Below are positions 1 through 8,503 of a stretch of 64,000 nucleotides of DNA, piece after piece. A program made the translations under genes and the position numbers. The stretch covers positions 219,226 to 283,225 of the forward strand of contig NZ_WQCA01000008.1 of the NCBI RefSeq assembly GCF_013032445.1, given 5' to 3'. How positions within the stretch are numbered: position 1 is the stretch's first letter; each line of letters starts with the position of its first letter. Under the pieces are notes generated by a model that saw only the letters and a program-made list of their open reading frames with translations, made no database searches and had not been told where the DNA came from. The stretch is from Ruegeria arenilitoris (GTDB lineage Bacteria; Pseudomonadota; Alphaproteobacteria; Rhodobacterales; Rhodobacteraceae).

Positions 1-168
1 ACCAATCACCACACGGTCGGTCGTGGCAAAGGTTTCGCACGCCACGCGCGCTTCGGGTTCTTCGTTAAGAAAAGCGTCAAGTACGGCATCGGATATCCGG
101 TCGCAAACCTTGTCCGGGTGCCCTTCGGAAACGGATTCCGAAGTAAAAACATAGTTCTGTCGGGACAT
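1..168 (-). CDS. metK: S-adenosylmethionine synthetase (N-terminal part)
   Basis: Only the first 56 codons lie in the window; the gene runs off the left edge. The translation starts [20 protein letters not shown] and contains the [11 protein letters not shown] motif that binds ATP and methionine in MetK, followed by [10 protein letters not shown]. The enzyme makes S-adenosylmethionine from methionine and ATP in the cytoplasm. The ATG lies a few bases after a GGAG Shine-Dalgarno that is part of a SAM/SAH riboswitch, so the product probably controls its own translation. It follows lnt in the same direction after about 96 bases. Confidence 0.95.
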   Translation of the reverse strand, partial: MSRQNYVFTSESVSEGHPDKVCDRISDAVLDAFLNEEPEARVACETFATTDRVVIG

Positions 169-173
169 AAAAG

Positions 174-218
174 TGCTCCATTAAGATTTCCCCATCACGC
201 CAGGAAGCCGTTGTGACA
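174..218 (-). ncRNA. SAM/SAH riboswitch upstream of metK
   Basis: On the minus strand this stretch reads TCACAACGGCTTCCTGGCG, then TGA, a short AT-rich linker and TGGAGCA. TCAC and GTGA can form the hairpin stem. The distal GGAG, which is also the metK Shine-Dalgarno, can pair back with the TTCC of the loop to make a small pseudoknot. This matches, from memory, the SAM/SAH riboswitch found in front of metK in Rhodobacterales. Ligand binding would hide the ribosome site and turn down SAM synthesis. Confidence 0.88.
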
Positions 219-264
219 GGCATGCGAGTGGATACGCCCACAGCAACACGGGGTCAATCGGTAA

Positions 265-1761
265 TTAAACCCGTTCCCGTCGAGCGTTGCGCCAAAGCAG
301 CGCATACAGTACCGCCAGCAGTGCGAAGACCGGAATATCCCCGATCCGGGCAAATAATGTCCGGGGCAGCGATGCCGGTAATTTTGCGTCCACAAAGCCC
401 GCCTGCCCCAAAGCCAGTGAGACAGTGACGCGCCCCAACGGATCTATCATCGCCGACACCCCGGTGTTGGCCGAACGCATCATAGGCAGGCCCTGCTCAA
501 TCGCGCGCATCTGCGCCTGTGCCAGATGCTGGTACGGTCCGGACCGCGTGCCGAACCAGGCGTCATTGGTGATTTGCAGCAGGAAATCAGCGCGGGCAGG
601 CGCGGCCAAAACATCCTGCGTGAAAACCGCCTCATAGCAGATCAACGGCAGGGCCTTACCCAGCTTTCCCGCGTCCATCAGTACAGCGCCCGGTCCCGAA
701 CTGAACCCGTGACCAGCGGTGGTGGCCATCCCGTGGATGCCGAACCTTGCCATCAGGTTTCCGAACGGCACGTATTCTCCGAACGGTGCAAGATGGTGCT
801 TGTCATACAGGCCCTGCTGCTGGCCCTGCTCATCCAGATAGATCATCGAGTTGTAGATGCGCGGCCCATCACCCCGTTGAATCCCCAGAAACACAGGCAC
901 GCCCTGCGCTGCATCGGTAACGGCAGTCAAATACGGCTGCGCGCTGCCCAGCCAAGCGGGGATTGAGGTTTCCGGCCAAACGATCAGATCTGGCCGGGGG
1001 TGTGCGGCAGTGAACTCGATCTGGCGCGCAAAGAACAAGGGCGCATAATCCGGGTCCCATTTCTGATGCTGTGGCGCGTTAGGCTGGATCAGGCGCACGA
1101 TGTGGTCGGTTTCTATGACAGGCGGGCGCGTTACAGCATAGCCCAGCGCCAAACAGGCCGCGCCAACCGTCAGTCCCAGTGGCAGTGCGAACCCGCTACG
1201 TTGCGCCAGCGCCGCGCCTAGTGGCAAGGTTGCCAGCAGAGTCACCGCCCCCAGACCATACGGCCCGAACAGGGACAGAAGTTGCACCACCGGCGTGTCG
1301 ACCCAGACCTGCGCCAGACCAGCCCAGGGGAACCCCGTCAACACATAGCCTCGGGCGCATTCCGCCAGAGACACTGCGACTGCAAGAAAAACCGCCTGCC
1401 CGACAGGGTGTCCACCCGGTCGTTTCGCAGCCCAAAAAGCCAGCGCCCAAAACAGAGCCAACCCACCTGCCATGAAGATCAGGGCAAAGGGCGCCATCCA
1501 GGCGTGGCGCTCGGCGTCTACGAAAAACGGCTCGACAATCCAACTGAGACCGTGGGCAAAGTAACCGGTGGCAAAGGCCCAGCCCAACCACGCGGCCCGA
1601 CCACGTGTCTCAATCGAAAGAAACAAAGGGGCTAACAGCACCAGTGCAACCAGAGTGGCTACCCAAATACCAAACGGCGCAAGACCAAACGCTGCCAGCG
1701 AACCCAACAGGGCCGACAGGACGAACCTTAACCAAAACGGCCAGCCCCGCGATGGGTTCAT
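265..1761 (-). CDS. lnt: apolipoprotein N-acyltransferase
   Basis: This 498-residue inner-membrane enzyme adds the third acyl chain to the N-terminal cysteine of lipoproteins. The N-terminal ~200 residues form several hydrophobic segments. The C-terminal half is a nitrilase-like domain with the Glu-Lys-Cys triad visible in WPETSIP, YDKHHLAPFGEYVPF and LICYEAVF. A last hydrophobic segment ends the protein. Length is normal for the family. Its ATG overlaps the corC stop by four bases (ATGA), so the two are translationally coupled in a phoH-ybeY-corC-lnt operon seen in many proteobacteria. Confidence 0.95.
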   Translation of the reverse strand: MNPSRGWPFWLRFVLSALLGSLAAFGLAPFGIWVATLVALVLLAPLFLSIETRGRAAWLGWAFATGYFAHGLSWIVEPFFVDAERHAWMAPFALIFMAGGLALFWALAFWAAKRPGGHPVGQAVFLAVAVSLAECARGYVLTGFPWAGLAQVWVDTPVVQLLSLFGPYGLGAVTLLATLPLGAALAQRSGFALPLGLTVGAACLALGYAVTRPPVIETDHIVRLIQPNAPQHQKWDPDYAPLFFARQIEFTAAHPRPDLIVWPETSIPAWLGSAQPYLTAVTDAAQGVPVFLGIQRGDGPRIYNSMIYLDEQGQQQGLYDKHHLAPFGEYVPFGNLMARFGIHGMATTAGHGFSSGPGAVLMDAGKLGKALPLICYEAVFTQDVLAAPARADFLLQITNDAWFGTRSGPYQHLAQAQMRAIEQGLPMMRSANTGVSAMIDPLGRVTVSLALGQAGFVDAKLPASLPRTLFARIGDIPVFALLAVLYALLWRNARRERV

Positions 1762-2645
1762 GCAGCAAGATCCGGCAGCATGACACGCAACCGCTTGATC
1801 CGGCGCGGGTCAGCGTCGATCACCTCGAATTCGGGGCCTTCGGGATGCAGAACGACCTCGCCCCGTGCGGGTACGCGACCCGACAGCATGAAGACCAGAC
1901 CGCCCAGAGTATCAATCTCTTCCTCGTCCACGTCCTCGTGACTGGTCAGCGAGCGCCCGATCTCAGCCTCGAACTCTTCTAGCGGCACCCGGGCCTGAAC
2001 GATGTAGCAACCGGGCTTTTCCTGTACCCAAAGCTGGTCCTCGTCAGCGTCGTGTTCGTCGGCAATCTCACCGACCACCTGTTCGATCAGATCCTCGATG
2101 GTCAGCAAGCCATCAACACCGCCATATTCATCGATAACCAGCGCCATGTGGCGGCGTTCTGTCTGCATTTTCGTCAGCAGCACACCTATCGGCATCGAGG
2201 GCGGCACAAACAACAATGTCCGCAGCATAGACACTAGATCAAACTCGGTGCTGCCGCCGTTAAATCCATGGGTCAGCGCGAAATCCTTGAGGTGCACGAA
2301 CCCCAAGGGCGTGTCCAGCGTGCCCTCATACACCGGTATCCGGGACAACCCGCTGTCGCGAAACAGTTGTGCCAGCTCATCTTTGGAAATCGTTGAAGGG
2401 ACTGCGATGATCTCGGCCGTTGGAATGGCCACATCCTCGACCCGCATCCGCCGCAGGTTGATCATACCACGCGGCTGCGCCTTGTCGGCCTCGTGCCCAT
2501 TGGCTACGTGGACTTCATCCTCGTCCGGTGGCGAGAACGCATCCACTATTCGAGAAAACAATCCGGGTTTCTCTTTGACATTGTCACCGCCGTTCTTTGG
2601 TTGCGCGCTCTGCGCCGCCATAGAACTGCCGTCTGTATCGCCCAT
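1758..2645 (-). CDS. corC: CorC/HlyC family CBS-domain protein
   Basis: This 295-residue soluble protein has a charged N-terminus, two CBS domains (about residues 70-200, with RMRVEDVAIPTAEI and SRIPVYEGTLDTPLGFVHLKD) and a C-terminal CorC/HlyC domain (about 215-290). Family members are linked to magnesium and cobalt efflux, and older annotations call them hemolysin-like. It lacks the DUF21 membrane domain of the long forms. It lies between ybeY and lnt, the usual neighbourhood of the short CorC/YbeX type. The function rests on family and context. Confidence 0.88.
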   Translation of the reverse strand: MGDTDGSSMAAQSAQPKNGGDNVKEKPGLFSRIVDAFSPPDEDEVHVANGHEADKAQPRGMINLRRMRVEDVAIPTAEIIAVPSTISKDELAQLFRDSGLSRIPVYEGTLDTPLGFVHLKDFALTHGFNGGSTEFDLVSMLRTLLFVPPSMPIGVLLTKMQTERRHMALVIDEYGGVDGLLTIEDLIEQVVGEIADEHDADEDQLWVQEKPGCYIVQARVPLEEFEAEIGRSLTSHEDVDEEEIDTLGGLVFMLSGRVPARGEVVLHPEGPEFEVIDADPRRIKRLRVMLPDLAA

Positions 2646-2680
2646 AATCCTGTTCCAATTAATCGGCCGTATAGGCCTGT

Positions 2681-3175
2681 CTACGCGTTATATGGGTCAT
2701 CAAGACCCAGTTTGCCAAGTATATCGACCTCGACGGCTTCCATCAAATCCGCGTCTTCATCACGGATGTGATCGTATCCCAATAAATGCAAAGTTCCGTG
2801 AATGATCAGGTGCGTGACGTGATCATCCATGGGCTTGCCCGCCTCGTCCGCCTCGCGCGCGCAGGTGTCATAGGAAATCGCAATATCCCCCAGCGCGATT
2901 TCACCTGTGAAGTCTTGTTCGGGCTGCAGCGGCGACTGGCCCGGTTGGTCAGCAGCCAAATCCTCGGCTGGCCAACTGAGCACATTGGTTGGAGTGGGCT
3001 TTTCCCGAAACTCGGCATTCAGATCGGCGATCCGGGTGTCGTCACAGGCCAGCAGGCTGATTTCACACAGATCAGCGTCCAGATCGCAATGATCCAATAC
3101 CGCCTGTATGGCCCGCGTGGCCAAGGGCTCCAGCCGCTGCCAGCGCGTGTCTTCGATCGTTATTTCAAGGTTCAT
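2681..3175 (-). CDS. ybeY: endoribonuclease YbeY (rRNA maturation factor)
   Basis: This metal-dependent RNase acts in 16S rRNA 3' end processing and 70S quality control. The zinc motif HGTLHLLGYDH (H-x3-H-x5-H) is near residue 130. I chose the ATG giving MNLEITIEDTRW because homologues start with a similar strand. An in-frame GTG 21 bases upstream (start 3196) is possible, but neither start has a strong Shine-Dalgarno. It follows phoH by about 30 bases and precedes corC by 35. Confidence 0.92.
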   Translation of the reverse strand: MNLEITIEDTRWQRLEPLATRAIQAVLDHCDLDADLCEISLLACDDTRIADLNAEFREKPTPTNVLSWPAEDLAADQPGQSPLQPEQDFTGEIALGDIAISYDTCAREADEAGKPMDDHVTHLIIHGTLHLLGYDHIRDEDADLMEAVEVDILGKLGLDDPYNA

Positions 3176-3208
3176 GTCACCGTGCCCAAAGCCCACGGCC
3201 CTGGACGA

Positions 3209-4231
3209 TTACCCCGTCTCACGGCCTGAGTCGGCCTCATACGCTTCGATAATGGCGGCGACAAGCGGGTGGCGGACCACGTCTTTCGAGGTGAAATAGT
3301 TGAAGCTGATATTCGGGATCGTCTTCAGCAACCGTTCGGCATCCGCAAGCCCCGACTGAACCCCACGTGGCAGGTCCACCTGCGACCGGTCTCCGGTAAT
3401 GACCATGCGGCTGCCCTCACCCAAACGTGTCAGGAACATCTTCATCTGCATGGTGGTAGCGTTCTGCGCCTCGTCCAGCACAACAAACGCGTTGGCCAGC
3501 GTCCGACCGCGCATGAACGCCAGCGGAGCGATTTCGATTCGTTTTTCTTCGATCAACTTGGCTAACTGCTTGCCGGGCAGAAAATCGTTCAGCGCGTCAT
3601 AGAGCGGTTGCATGTAAGGATCGACCTTGTCCTTCATGTCGCCCGGTAGATAGCCCAGCTTTTCACCAGCCTCGACGGCGGGACGGCTGAGAATGATCCG
3701 GTCCACATGCCCTCCGATGAACATCGACACGCCGACAGCCACCGCCAGATAGGTTTTGCCGGTGCCCGCAGGGCCGATTCCAAAGGCCAGTTCGTTGTTG
3801 AACAGGGATTGGACATAGGCCTTTTGTGCATCTGTGCGTGGCTCAACCAGTTTTTTGCGGGTTTTGATTTCAACCGTGCCACCCTTGAACATCTCAAGCT
3901 GGTCGCCGTCGCGGCTGCCGGTTCCTGTCTCGGAACTGCCCATCCGTAGCTCGCGGTCCACGTCCGCAGCCTCTACATCGCGACCGCCCTCAAGACGGGT
4001 ATAAAGCGCCTGCAGCACCTCAATGGCCTGTTTTTGCGAGTCTTCGTCGCCCATGACAACCAACTGATTGCCGCGTCGCACGATCTGCACAGACAGCTTG
4101 TGTTCGATTTCGGTCAGGTTGCGGTCATACTCGCCGCACAAATCAATCAACAACCGATTGTCAGGGAATTCAACAAACGCCTCGCTCTGGGGCATGTCAT
4201 CTTGCGGTGGGGTAAGGGCACCGATGGCCAA
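3209..4231 (-). CDS. phoH: PhoH-like ATPase
   Basis: This is a PhoH/Ybez-type P-loop protein of about 340 residues. Walker A is GPAGTGKTYLAV, Walker B is VVLDEAQNAT, and the characteristic GDRSQVDLP follows. It is thought to act with YbeY in RNA metabolism, but its exact role is not settled. The frame is open to an ATG at 4291. The best ribosome site, AGGAG six bases upstream, precedes a TTG at 4231 that gives LAIGALTPPQ, so I prefer the shorter form. It heads the phoH-ybeY-corC-lnt run. Confidence 0.9.
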   Translation of the reverse strand: MAIGALTPPQDDMPQSEAFVEFPDNRLLIDLCGEYDRNLTEIEHKLSVQIVRRGNQLVVMGDEDSQKQAIEVLQALYTRLEGGRDVEAADVDRELRMGSSETGTGSRDGDQLEMFKGGTVEIKTRKKLVEPRTDAQKAYVQSLFNNELAFGIGPAGTGKTYLAVAVGVSMFIGGHVDRIILSRPAVEAGEKLGYLPGDMKDKVDPYMQPLYDALNDFLPGKQLAKLIEEKRIEIAPLAFMRGRTLANAFVVLDEAQNATTMQMKMFLTRLGEGSRMVITGDRSQVDLPRGVQSGLADAERLLKTIPNISFNYFTSKDVVRHPLVAAIIEAYEADSGRETG

Positions 4232-4365
4232 TCCGTTCTCCTGTCTTGGCGTTTCACCCTGAGCGTAGACAACAAATCTCGGTAGGCGCAAGCCACAGAT
4301 TCAAATTTTCACCAATGGATGGTAAAACCGCCGACGCGGGACACAGATCGGCAAGACCCGCGCCA

Positions 4366-5130
4366 TCAGAATGTATAGTTCAATCCAAATCTCAGGCCAC
4401 GGTAACGAGGTGTGGATTTCGTCGAAAATCCGTTGTCAAACTCAACGGTACGTGAATCGAACTGCACGTATTCATACTCGCCTGTGATCGACCAGTTTTC
4501 ATTCAGCTTGTGCTCCGCCCCAATACTGGCCGAGTACCCGCCGCGCGTATCACTTTCTTCAAAGCGTTGTGGGACGGGCCCAAGGGCCAAACTGCTGGTG
4601 GTTTCAACGTCACCTTGCACATACCCGACTGAAACAAAATAAAGGACGGATCCGCTTTTGTTGGTCAGACCATTACGTAACCGTATCGAGAGAACGTCCG
4701 AGACCTTCGAACCTCCGGTGGCCGTGATGCCGCCAATCTCGGTTGAGACCAAATCATCAATCGTTCCAGTATCATAACCCAGTTCGACCCCATAGACATA
4801 GTCACGCCCGCCCGCGGCCGGAAGAACACCACGCCAGCCACCTCGAATACCGAAATACCCTCCGCGCAGGTCCAATTCACCAACTTGGAATGTTCCCGCC
4901 GGGGTCCGCAGACCGAATCGATCCGACCCGTTTGAGGCATGACCGCCACTGAGGCCCAAATAGAAAGCGCTTACGTCACTACCAAGGCGCTTGGAACTGA
5001 CAACCGGGGGATCAGTCACGCCCTGTTCGAGATTGCCCGCAACCGTTGCGTTAGAACAAAGTGAAAGGACCAAAACCGCAGTTAAAGCAACTCGGCTATT
5101 TGATCCAAAGCAACGTGTTAGAAAAAGCAC
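4366..5130 (-). CDS. outer-membrane beta-barrel (porin-like) protein
   Basis: This 254-residue protein has a hydrophobic N-terminus (VALTAVLVLSLCSNATVAG) that looks like a Sec signal peptide. Alternating strands rich in Gly and aromatic residues follow, such as FYLGLSGGHA, YFGIRGGW and ENWSITGEYEYVQFDS. It ends GLRFGLNYTF, with the terminal Phe typical of outer-membrane proteins. It resembles the Omp25/opacity-like eight-stranded barrel family. No ligand or enzyme function can be inferred. It sits alone between miaB and phoH, and the 182 bases upstream probably hold its own promoter. Confidence 0.75.
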   Translation of the reverse strand: MLFLTRCFGSNSRVALTAVLVLSLCSNATVAGNLEQGVTDPPVVSSKRLGSDVSAFYLGLSGGHASNGSDRFGLRTPAGTFQVGELDLRGGYFGIRGGWRGVLPAAGGRDYVYGVELGYDTGTIDDLVSTEIGGITATGGSKVSDVLSIRLRNGLTNKSGSVLYFVSVGYVQGDVETTSSLALGPVPQRFEESDTRGGYSASIGAEHKLNENWSITGEYEYVQFDSRTVEFDNGFSTKSTPRYRGLRFGLNYTF

Positions 5131-5312
5131 TCGAAACCTCCATCGTCCCAGCCCGCGATTCGGGTCAGCACATACTTGGGCCTTAAGGGACGCGTAAACT
5201 TAGCGCCCAAAAAACCTGAGCTTTCTCGGACCATAGTTACCAGTGATAAATCAAGGGTTAAAAACGGAAACAAATGCTGACTATGGTTTTCAAACAGCAC
5301 TTGCCCACAGGA

Positions 5313-6632
5313 TCAAACCAGCGCCCCTGCTAACGAATTGGCCCCAGAGTCGGTGATCAAAACTTCTCGCAAGTCACCCACATCGACATTTGCATCAGAC
5401 ACATGAACCGAATGCAAATACTCAGACTTTCCAACCATTTGCCCCGGCAAACGACCAGTTTTCTCAAACAGAACGCGGACCTTGCGGCCAACCATCGAGT
5501 CCTGAATTTCCCGTTGATGCCAGGTGATCATTTCCTGCAGGCGCTGTAGGCGGTCATCCGCCGCCGCAGGATCGACCTGAGGTCGTTCGGCCGCTGGGGT
5601 CCCGGGGCGTGTCGAGTATTTGAAGGAATAGGCATAGCCGTATTTAACCTCTTCGACCAAATCCAGCGTGGCCTGAAAATCCTCTTCGGTTTCTTCAGGG
5701 AAGCCGACGATAAAGTCACCGGACATAACAATATCTGGGCGTGCGGCACGAATACGCTCGATCAGACGAAGGTAGCTCTCAGCCGTGTGGCTGCGGTTCA
5801 TGCGCTTGAGGATGCGGTCTGATCCCGACTGTACCGGCAGGTGTAGATAGGGCATCAGCTTTTCGCAGGTTCCATGCGCCTCGATCAGATCCTCCGCCAT
5901 GTCATTGGGGTGCGAGGTGGTAAAGCGGATACGCTCCAGCCCGTCGACCTTGTTCAACTCCCAGATCAGACCGGCCAGCGTCATGTCTCCGTTTGGACCC
6001 GTGCCATGATAGGCGTTGACGTTCTGACCCAGCAGAGTGATCTCGCGCACGCCGCGTTCGACCAGATCATGCGCCTCACGAATGATGCGATCCGCCGGGC
6101 GGCTGACCTCGGCACCGCGGGTATAAGGCACCACGCAGAAGGCGCAGAACTTGTCGCAGCCTTCCTGCACGGTCAGAAACGCCGTCGGGCCACGCTTGGC
6201 CTTGGGGCGGTTCTTCAGCTTTTCGAACTTGTCCTCCTCGGGGAAATCCGTGTCCAGCGCCTTGGCACCGGTGCGGGTCTTGGCCTCCATCTCGGGCAGG
6301 CGGTGATAGCTTTGCGGCCCAACCACCAGATCGACCAGCGGCTGACGGCGCATGATTTCCTCGCCCTCGGCCTGCGCCACGCAACCCGCCACACCGATCT
6401 TCAGATCAGGCTTTTCCGCTTTCAGCCCCTTGAACCGGCCCAACTCGGAATAGACTTTTTCGGCGGCCTTTTCCCGGATGTGGCAAGTGTTCAACAGAAT
6501 CATATCCGCATCATCGGGGCTTTGGGTTTCCACATAGCCCTGCCCGCCCAGCGTCTCGGACATGCGCTCGCTGTCATAGACGTTCATCTGGCAACCATAG
6601 GTTTTGATGTACAGCTTTTTGGGTTCTGACAT
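5313..6632 (-). CDS. miaB: tRNA-2-methylthio-N6-dimethylallyladenosine synthase
   Basis: This radical-SAM methylthiotransferase modifies A37 of tRNAs reading UNN codons. In order, its 439 residues carry the UPF0004 domain ([13 protein letters not shown], with Cys also in NTCHIREKA and VAGCVAQ), the radical SAM motif CDKFCAFC (C-x3-C-x2-C) followed by VVPYTRG, and a C-terminal TRAM domain with [20 protein letters not shown]. Length and motifs are complete. It is the first minus-strand gene here, divergent from the gene at 6753. Confidence 0.96.
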   Translation of the reverse strand: MSEPKKLYIKTYGCQMNVYDSERMSETLGGQGYVETQSPDDADMILLNTCHIREKAAEKVYSELGRFKGLKAEKPDLKIGVAGCVAQAEGEEIMRRQPLVDLVVGPQSYHRLPEMEAKTRTGAKALDTDFPEEDKFEKLKNRPKAKRGPTAFLTVQEGCDKFCAFCVVPYTRGAEVSRPADRIIREAHDLVERGVREITLLGQNVNAYHGTGPNGDMTLAGLIWELNKVDGLERIRFTTSHPNDMAEDLIEAHGTCEKLMPYLHLPVQSGSDRILKRMNRSHTAESYLRLIERIRAARPDIVMSGDFIVGFPEETEEDFQATLDLVEEVKYGYAYSFKYSTRPGTPAAERPQVDPAAADDRLQRLQEMITWHQREIQDSMVGRKVRVLFEKTGRLPGQMVGKSEYLHSVHVSDANVDVGDLREVLITDSGANSLAGALV

Positions 6633-6752
6633 GGATATGGCCTTTGCGTTCGCGGGATCGGCGTCATCTATACCTTACGAACGCCGCTTGCAATGCCGGG
6701 GCGGATACCCGATTTTGGCCGAAGATTCCAGCAAAGTGGAACCGGACAGGCA

Positions 6753-7616
6753 ATGCAATACGACTCACTCGACGTTTTCCTGAATTCAGGCAAATCGGCG
6801 CTGGCCAAAGGCCCGGTCGCCCTGATCTTTGCCGAGGACATGGTCGAGATCGACAGCACCATCCGGCACCATCTGCATCTGGGGTTCAAATCCGTGATCG
6901 CCTTCATGCCGCAGGATTTCGCGTTGGACCCCGAGCTGTCCGAGCGCATCCACCGCGTCGCCCTGACCTGTGTACCCAGCGCCGTTGTCTTCGACACCAT
7001 CAACAGAATCATCCACGCCGCCCCCGGCATCTGGATGTATTACTGCTACAACGCCGAATACCTGTTCTTTCCGTTTTGCGAGACCCGAACGGTGGGCGAA
7101 TTGCTGGCCTTTCACGCCGAAGAACGCCGCGACGCGATGCTGAGCCATGTGATCGACCTCTATGCCGACGACCTGAACGCTTATCCGAACGGAGTCGCAC
7201 CGGACCGCGCGATGCTGGACAGCACCGGCTATTATGCCCATACCCGCCACAACGCCGAAGGCCACCCGGTCGAGCGGCAGTTGGACATGTCCGGTGGCCT
7301 GCGCTGGCGGTTCGAGGATCACATTCCATACGAGCGCCGCGGCATTGACCGGATCGCCCTTTTCAAATCCCGCAAGGGTCTGGAGCTGCGTCTCGATCAC
7401 ACCTTCAACGAGCCGGAATACAACACCTATTCCTGCCCATGGCACCACAATATGACGGCCGCCGTCTGCTCATTCCGCGCCGCAAAGGCGTTGAAAAGCA
7501 ATGCCGGGTCTACCTTCGACATCCCCAGCTTTTGCTGGCACAACTCGGTGCCGTTCCAGTGGACGTCCGGTCAATTACTCGATCTGGGGCTGATCGAATC
7601 GGGCCAGTGGTTCTGA
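6753..7616 (+). CDS. glycosyltransferase family 2-like protein
   Basis: This is a soluble 287-residue protein. Its N-terminal part (VALIFAEDMVEIDSTIRHHL, then GFKSVIAF) resembles the start of GT-A folds in which a short helix precedes HHLxLGF, as in the Glyco_tranf_2_4 type. A clear DxD is not visible, so activity is uncertain. Aromatic and His/Trp-rich stretches such as WMYYCYNAEYLFFPF and SCPWHHNM are distinctive. The ATG at 6753 has GGACAGG just upstream, so I prefer it to the in-frame ATG at 6693. It converges on the dioxygenase gene, with stop codons two bases apart. Confidence 0.55.
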   Translation: MQYDSLDVFLNSGKSALAKGPVALIFAEDMVEIDSTIRHHLHLGFKSVIAFMPQDFALDPELSERIHRVALTCVPSAVVFDTINRIIHAAPGIWMYYCYNAEYLFFPFCETRTVGELLAFHAEERRDAMLSHVIDLYADDLNAYPNGVAPDRAMLDSTGYYAHTRHNAEGHPVERQLDMSGGLRWRFEDHIPYERRGIDRIALFKSRKGLELRLDHTFNEPEYNTYSCPWHHNMTAAVCSFRAAKALKSNAGSTFDIPSFCWHNSVPFQWTSGQLLDLGLIESGQWF

Positions 7617-7618
7617 GC

Positions 7619-8416
7619 CTAGCGCTGCAGCAGAATCGGGAACCAATCCTCGCGCAGGCGCTGGCCGGGGGTCATTTCATGGCCCGGAAACGGCGGTGAG
7701 GTCCGGCCCGGACGTTCCACATAGCGCGCATCATCTCCAACCAGACGCAGCGAAAACGCCCGGCGGCGGCTGTCGGATTGGTTGCCACGCGCACCGTGCA
7801 GCGTTCGGTAGTTGAAGGCCACCGCGTCACCCGGCTCCATCTCGAATTCCACGACCTTCATCCCTTCGGCATCAGGGTCCGGGACGGGGATGTACTGGCC
7901 TTCGTCGGGGAAAAACCCCTCTTCCGAGACCCAGCGGGTCGGCAAAACCTCTTTCTCCCACCGGTGCGAGCCCGCCACACAACGCAGCGTTGCCTGTTTC
8001 ACCTGGTCTAGTGGGGACCAGAAGCTGATGGTTTGCTGCCCTTCGACAAAGTAGTACGGCCCGTCCTGATGCCATGGCGTCGCCATTGAGGTGCCCGGCT
8101 CCTTGACCAAAACGTGGTCGTGGAACATCTGCACGGTCTGCGATTTCATCAGATCCGCCGCAACCTCAGCCGCCGGAGAGGTTTCGATCGCCTCACGAAA
8201 CTGATCAATCCGCGACCAGTTGCAGTAATCGTCAAAAAACAGGCCGGTCTCGCCCTGTTTCTTGTTGTCCGACGCATAAGGCCCGGGGTCGGCCATGTTC
8301 GCGGCGACGCCGTCGCGCAGAGCCTCGACGTGATCGGCAAACAGCCCTTTGATCAGGACAACACCGTCCTGTTGGTAGGTGTCGATCATCTCTTGCGTGA
8401 CCAGAGGGTGCGTCAT
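7619..8416 (-). CDS. phytanoyl-CoA dioxygenase family protein
   Basis: This is a 265-residue Fe(II)/2-oxoglutarate oxygenase of the PhyH family. The metal ligands are visible as HxD in TPWHQDGPYYF and a distal His in TLHGARGNQ, with the 2-oxoglutarate-binding Arg likely in SRRRAFSLR. The family hydroxylates diverse small molecules; the substrate is unknown here. The ATG at 8416 is preceded by GGAGACAGAC, a good ribosome site, and gives MTHPLVTQEMID. It is divergent from a LysR regulator with an 87-base shared control region containing a palindrome, so the regulator probably controls it. Confidence 0.88.
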   Translation of the reverse strand: MTHPLVTQEMIDTYQQDGVVLIKGLFADHVEALRDGVAANMADPGPYASDNKKQGETGLFFDDYCNWSRIDQFREAIETSPAAEVAADLMKSQTVQMFHDHVLVKEPGTSMATPWHQDGPYYFVEGQQTISFWSPLDQVKQATLRCVAGSHRWEKEVLPTRWVSEEGFFPDEGQYIPVPDPDAEGMKVVEFEMEPGDAVAFNYRTLHGARGNQSDSRRRAFSLRLVGDDARYVERPGRTSPPFPGHEMTPGQRLREDWFPILLQR

Positions 8417-8477
8417 GTCTGTCTCCGTGCCTTTGGGTGCTGTGATCTGCACATGGGGATGCCCTCTGTTCAAGTCA

Positions 8478-8492
8478 TATCTTTCAAAGATA
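8478..8492. promoter_or_regulatory. palindromic operator candidate between dioxygenase and LysR gene
   Basis: TATCTTTCAAAGATA is a perfect 15-bp palindrome around a central C. It lies in the 87-base region shared by the divergent dioxygenase and LysR genes. LysR-type regulators commonly bind dyads with an A/T-flanked core in such positions and repress their own gene while activating the neighbour. The assignment to this regulator is inference. Confidence 0.5.
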
Positions 8493-8503
8493 CACTTAAC
8501 TTC

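Noticed and set aside
4332..4363. GCGGG/CCCGC pair after the outer-membrane protein gene
   Set aside because: The stem is only five bases with a 16-base loop and no T-run, so a terminator is not supported.
5230..5287. ACCATAGT and ACTATGGT inverted repeat upstream of the outer-membrane protein gene
   Set aside because: The 8-bp arms are 42 bases apart, too far for a simple hairpin or operator, and could be chance.
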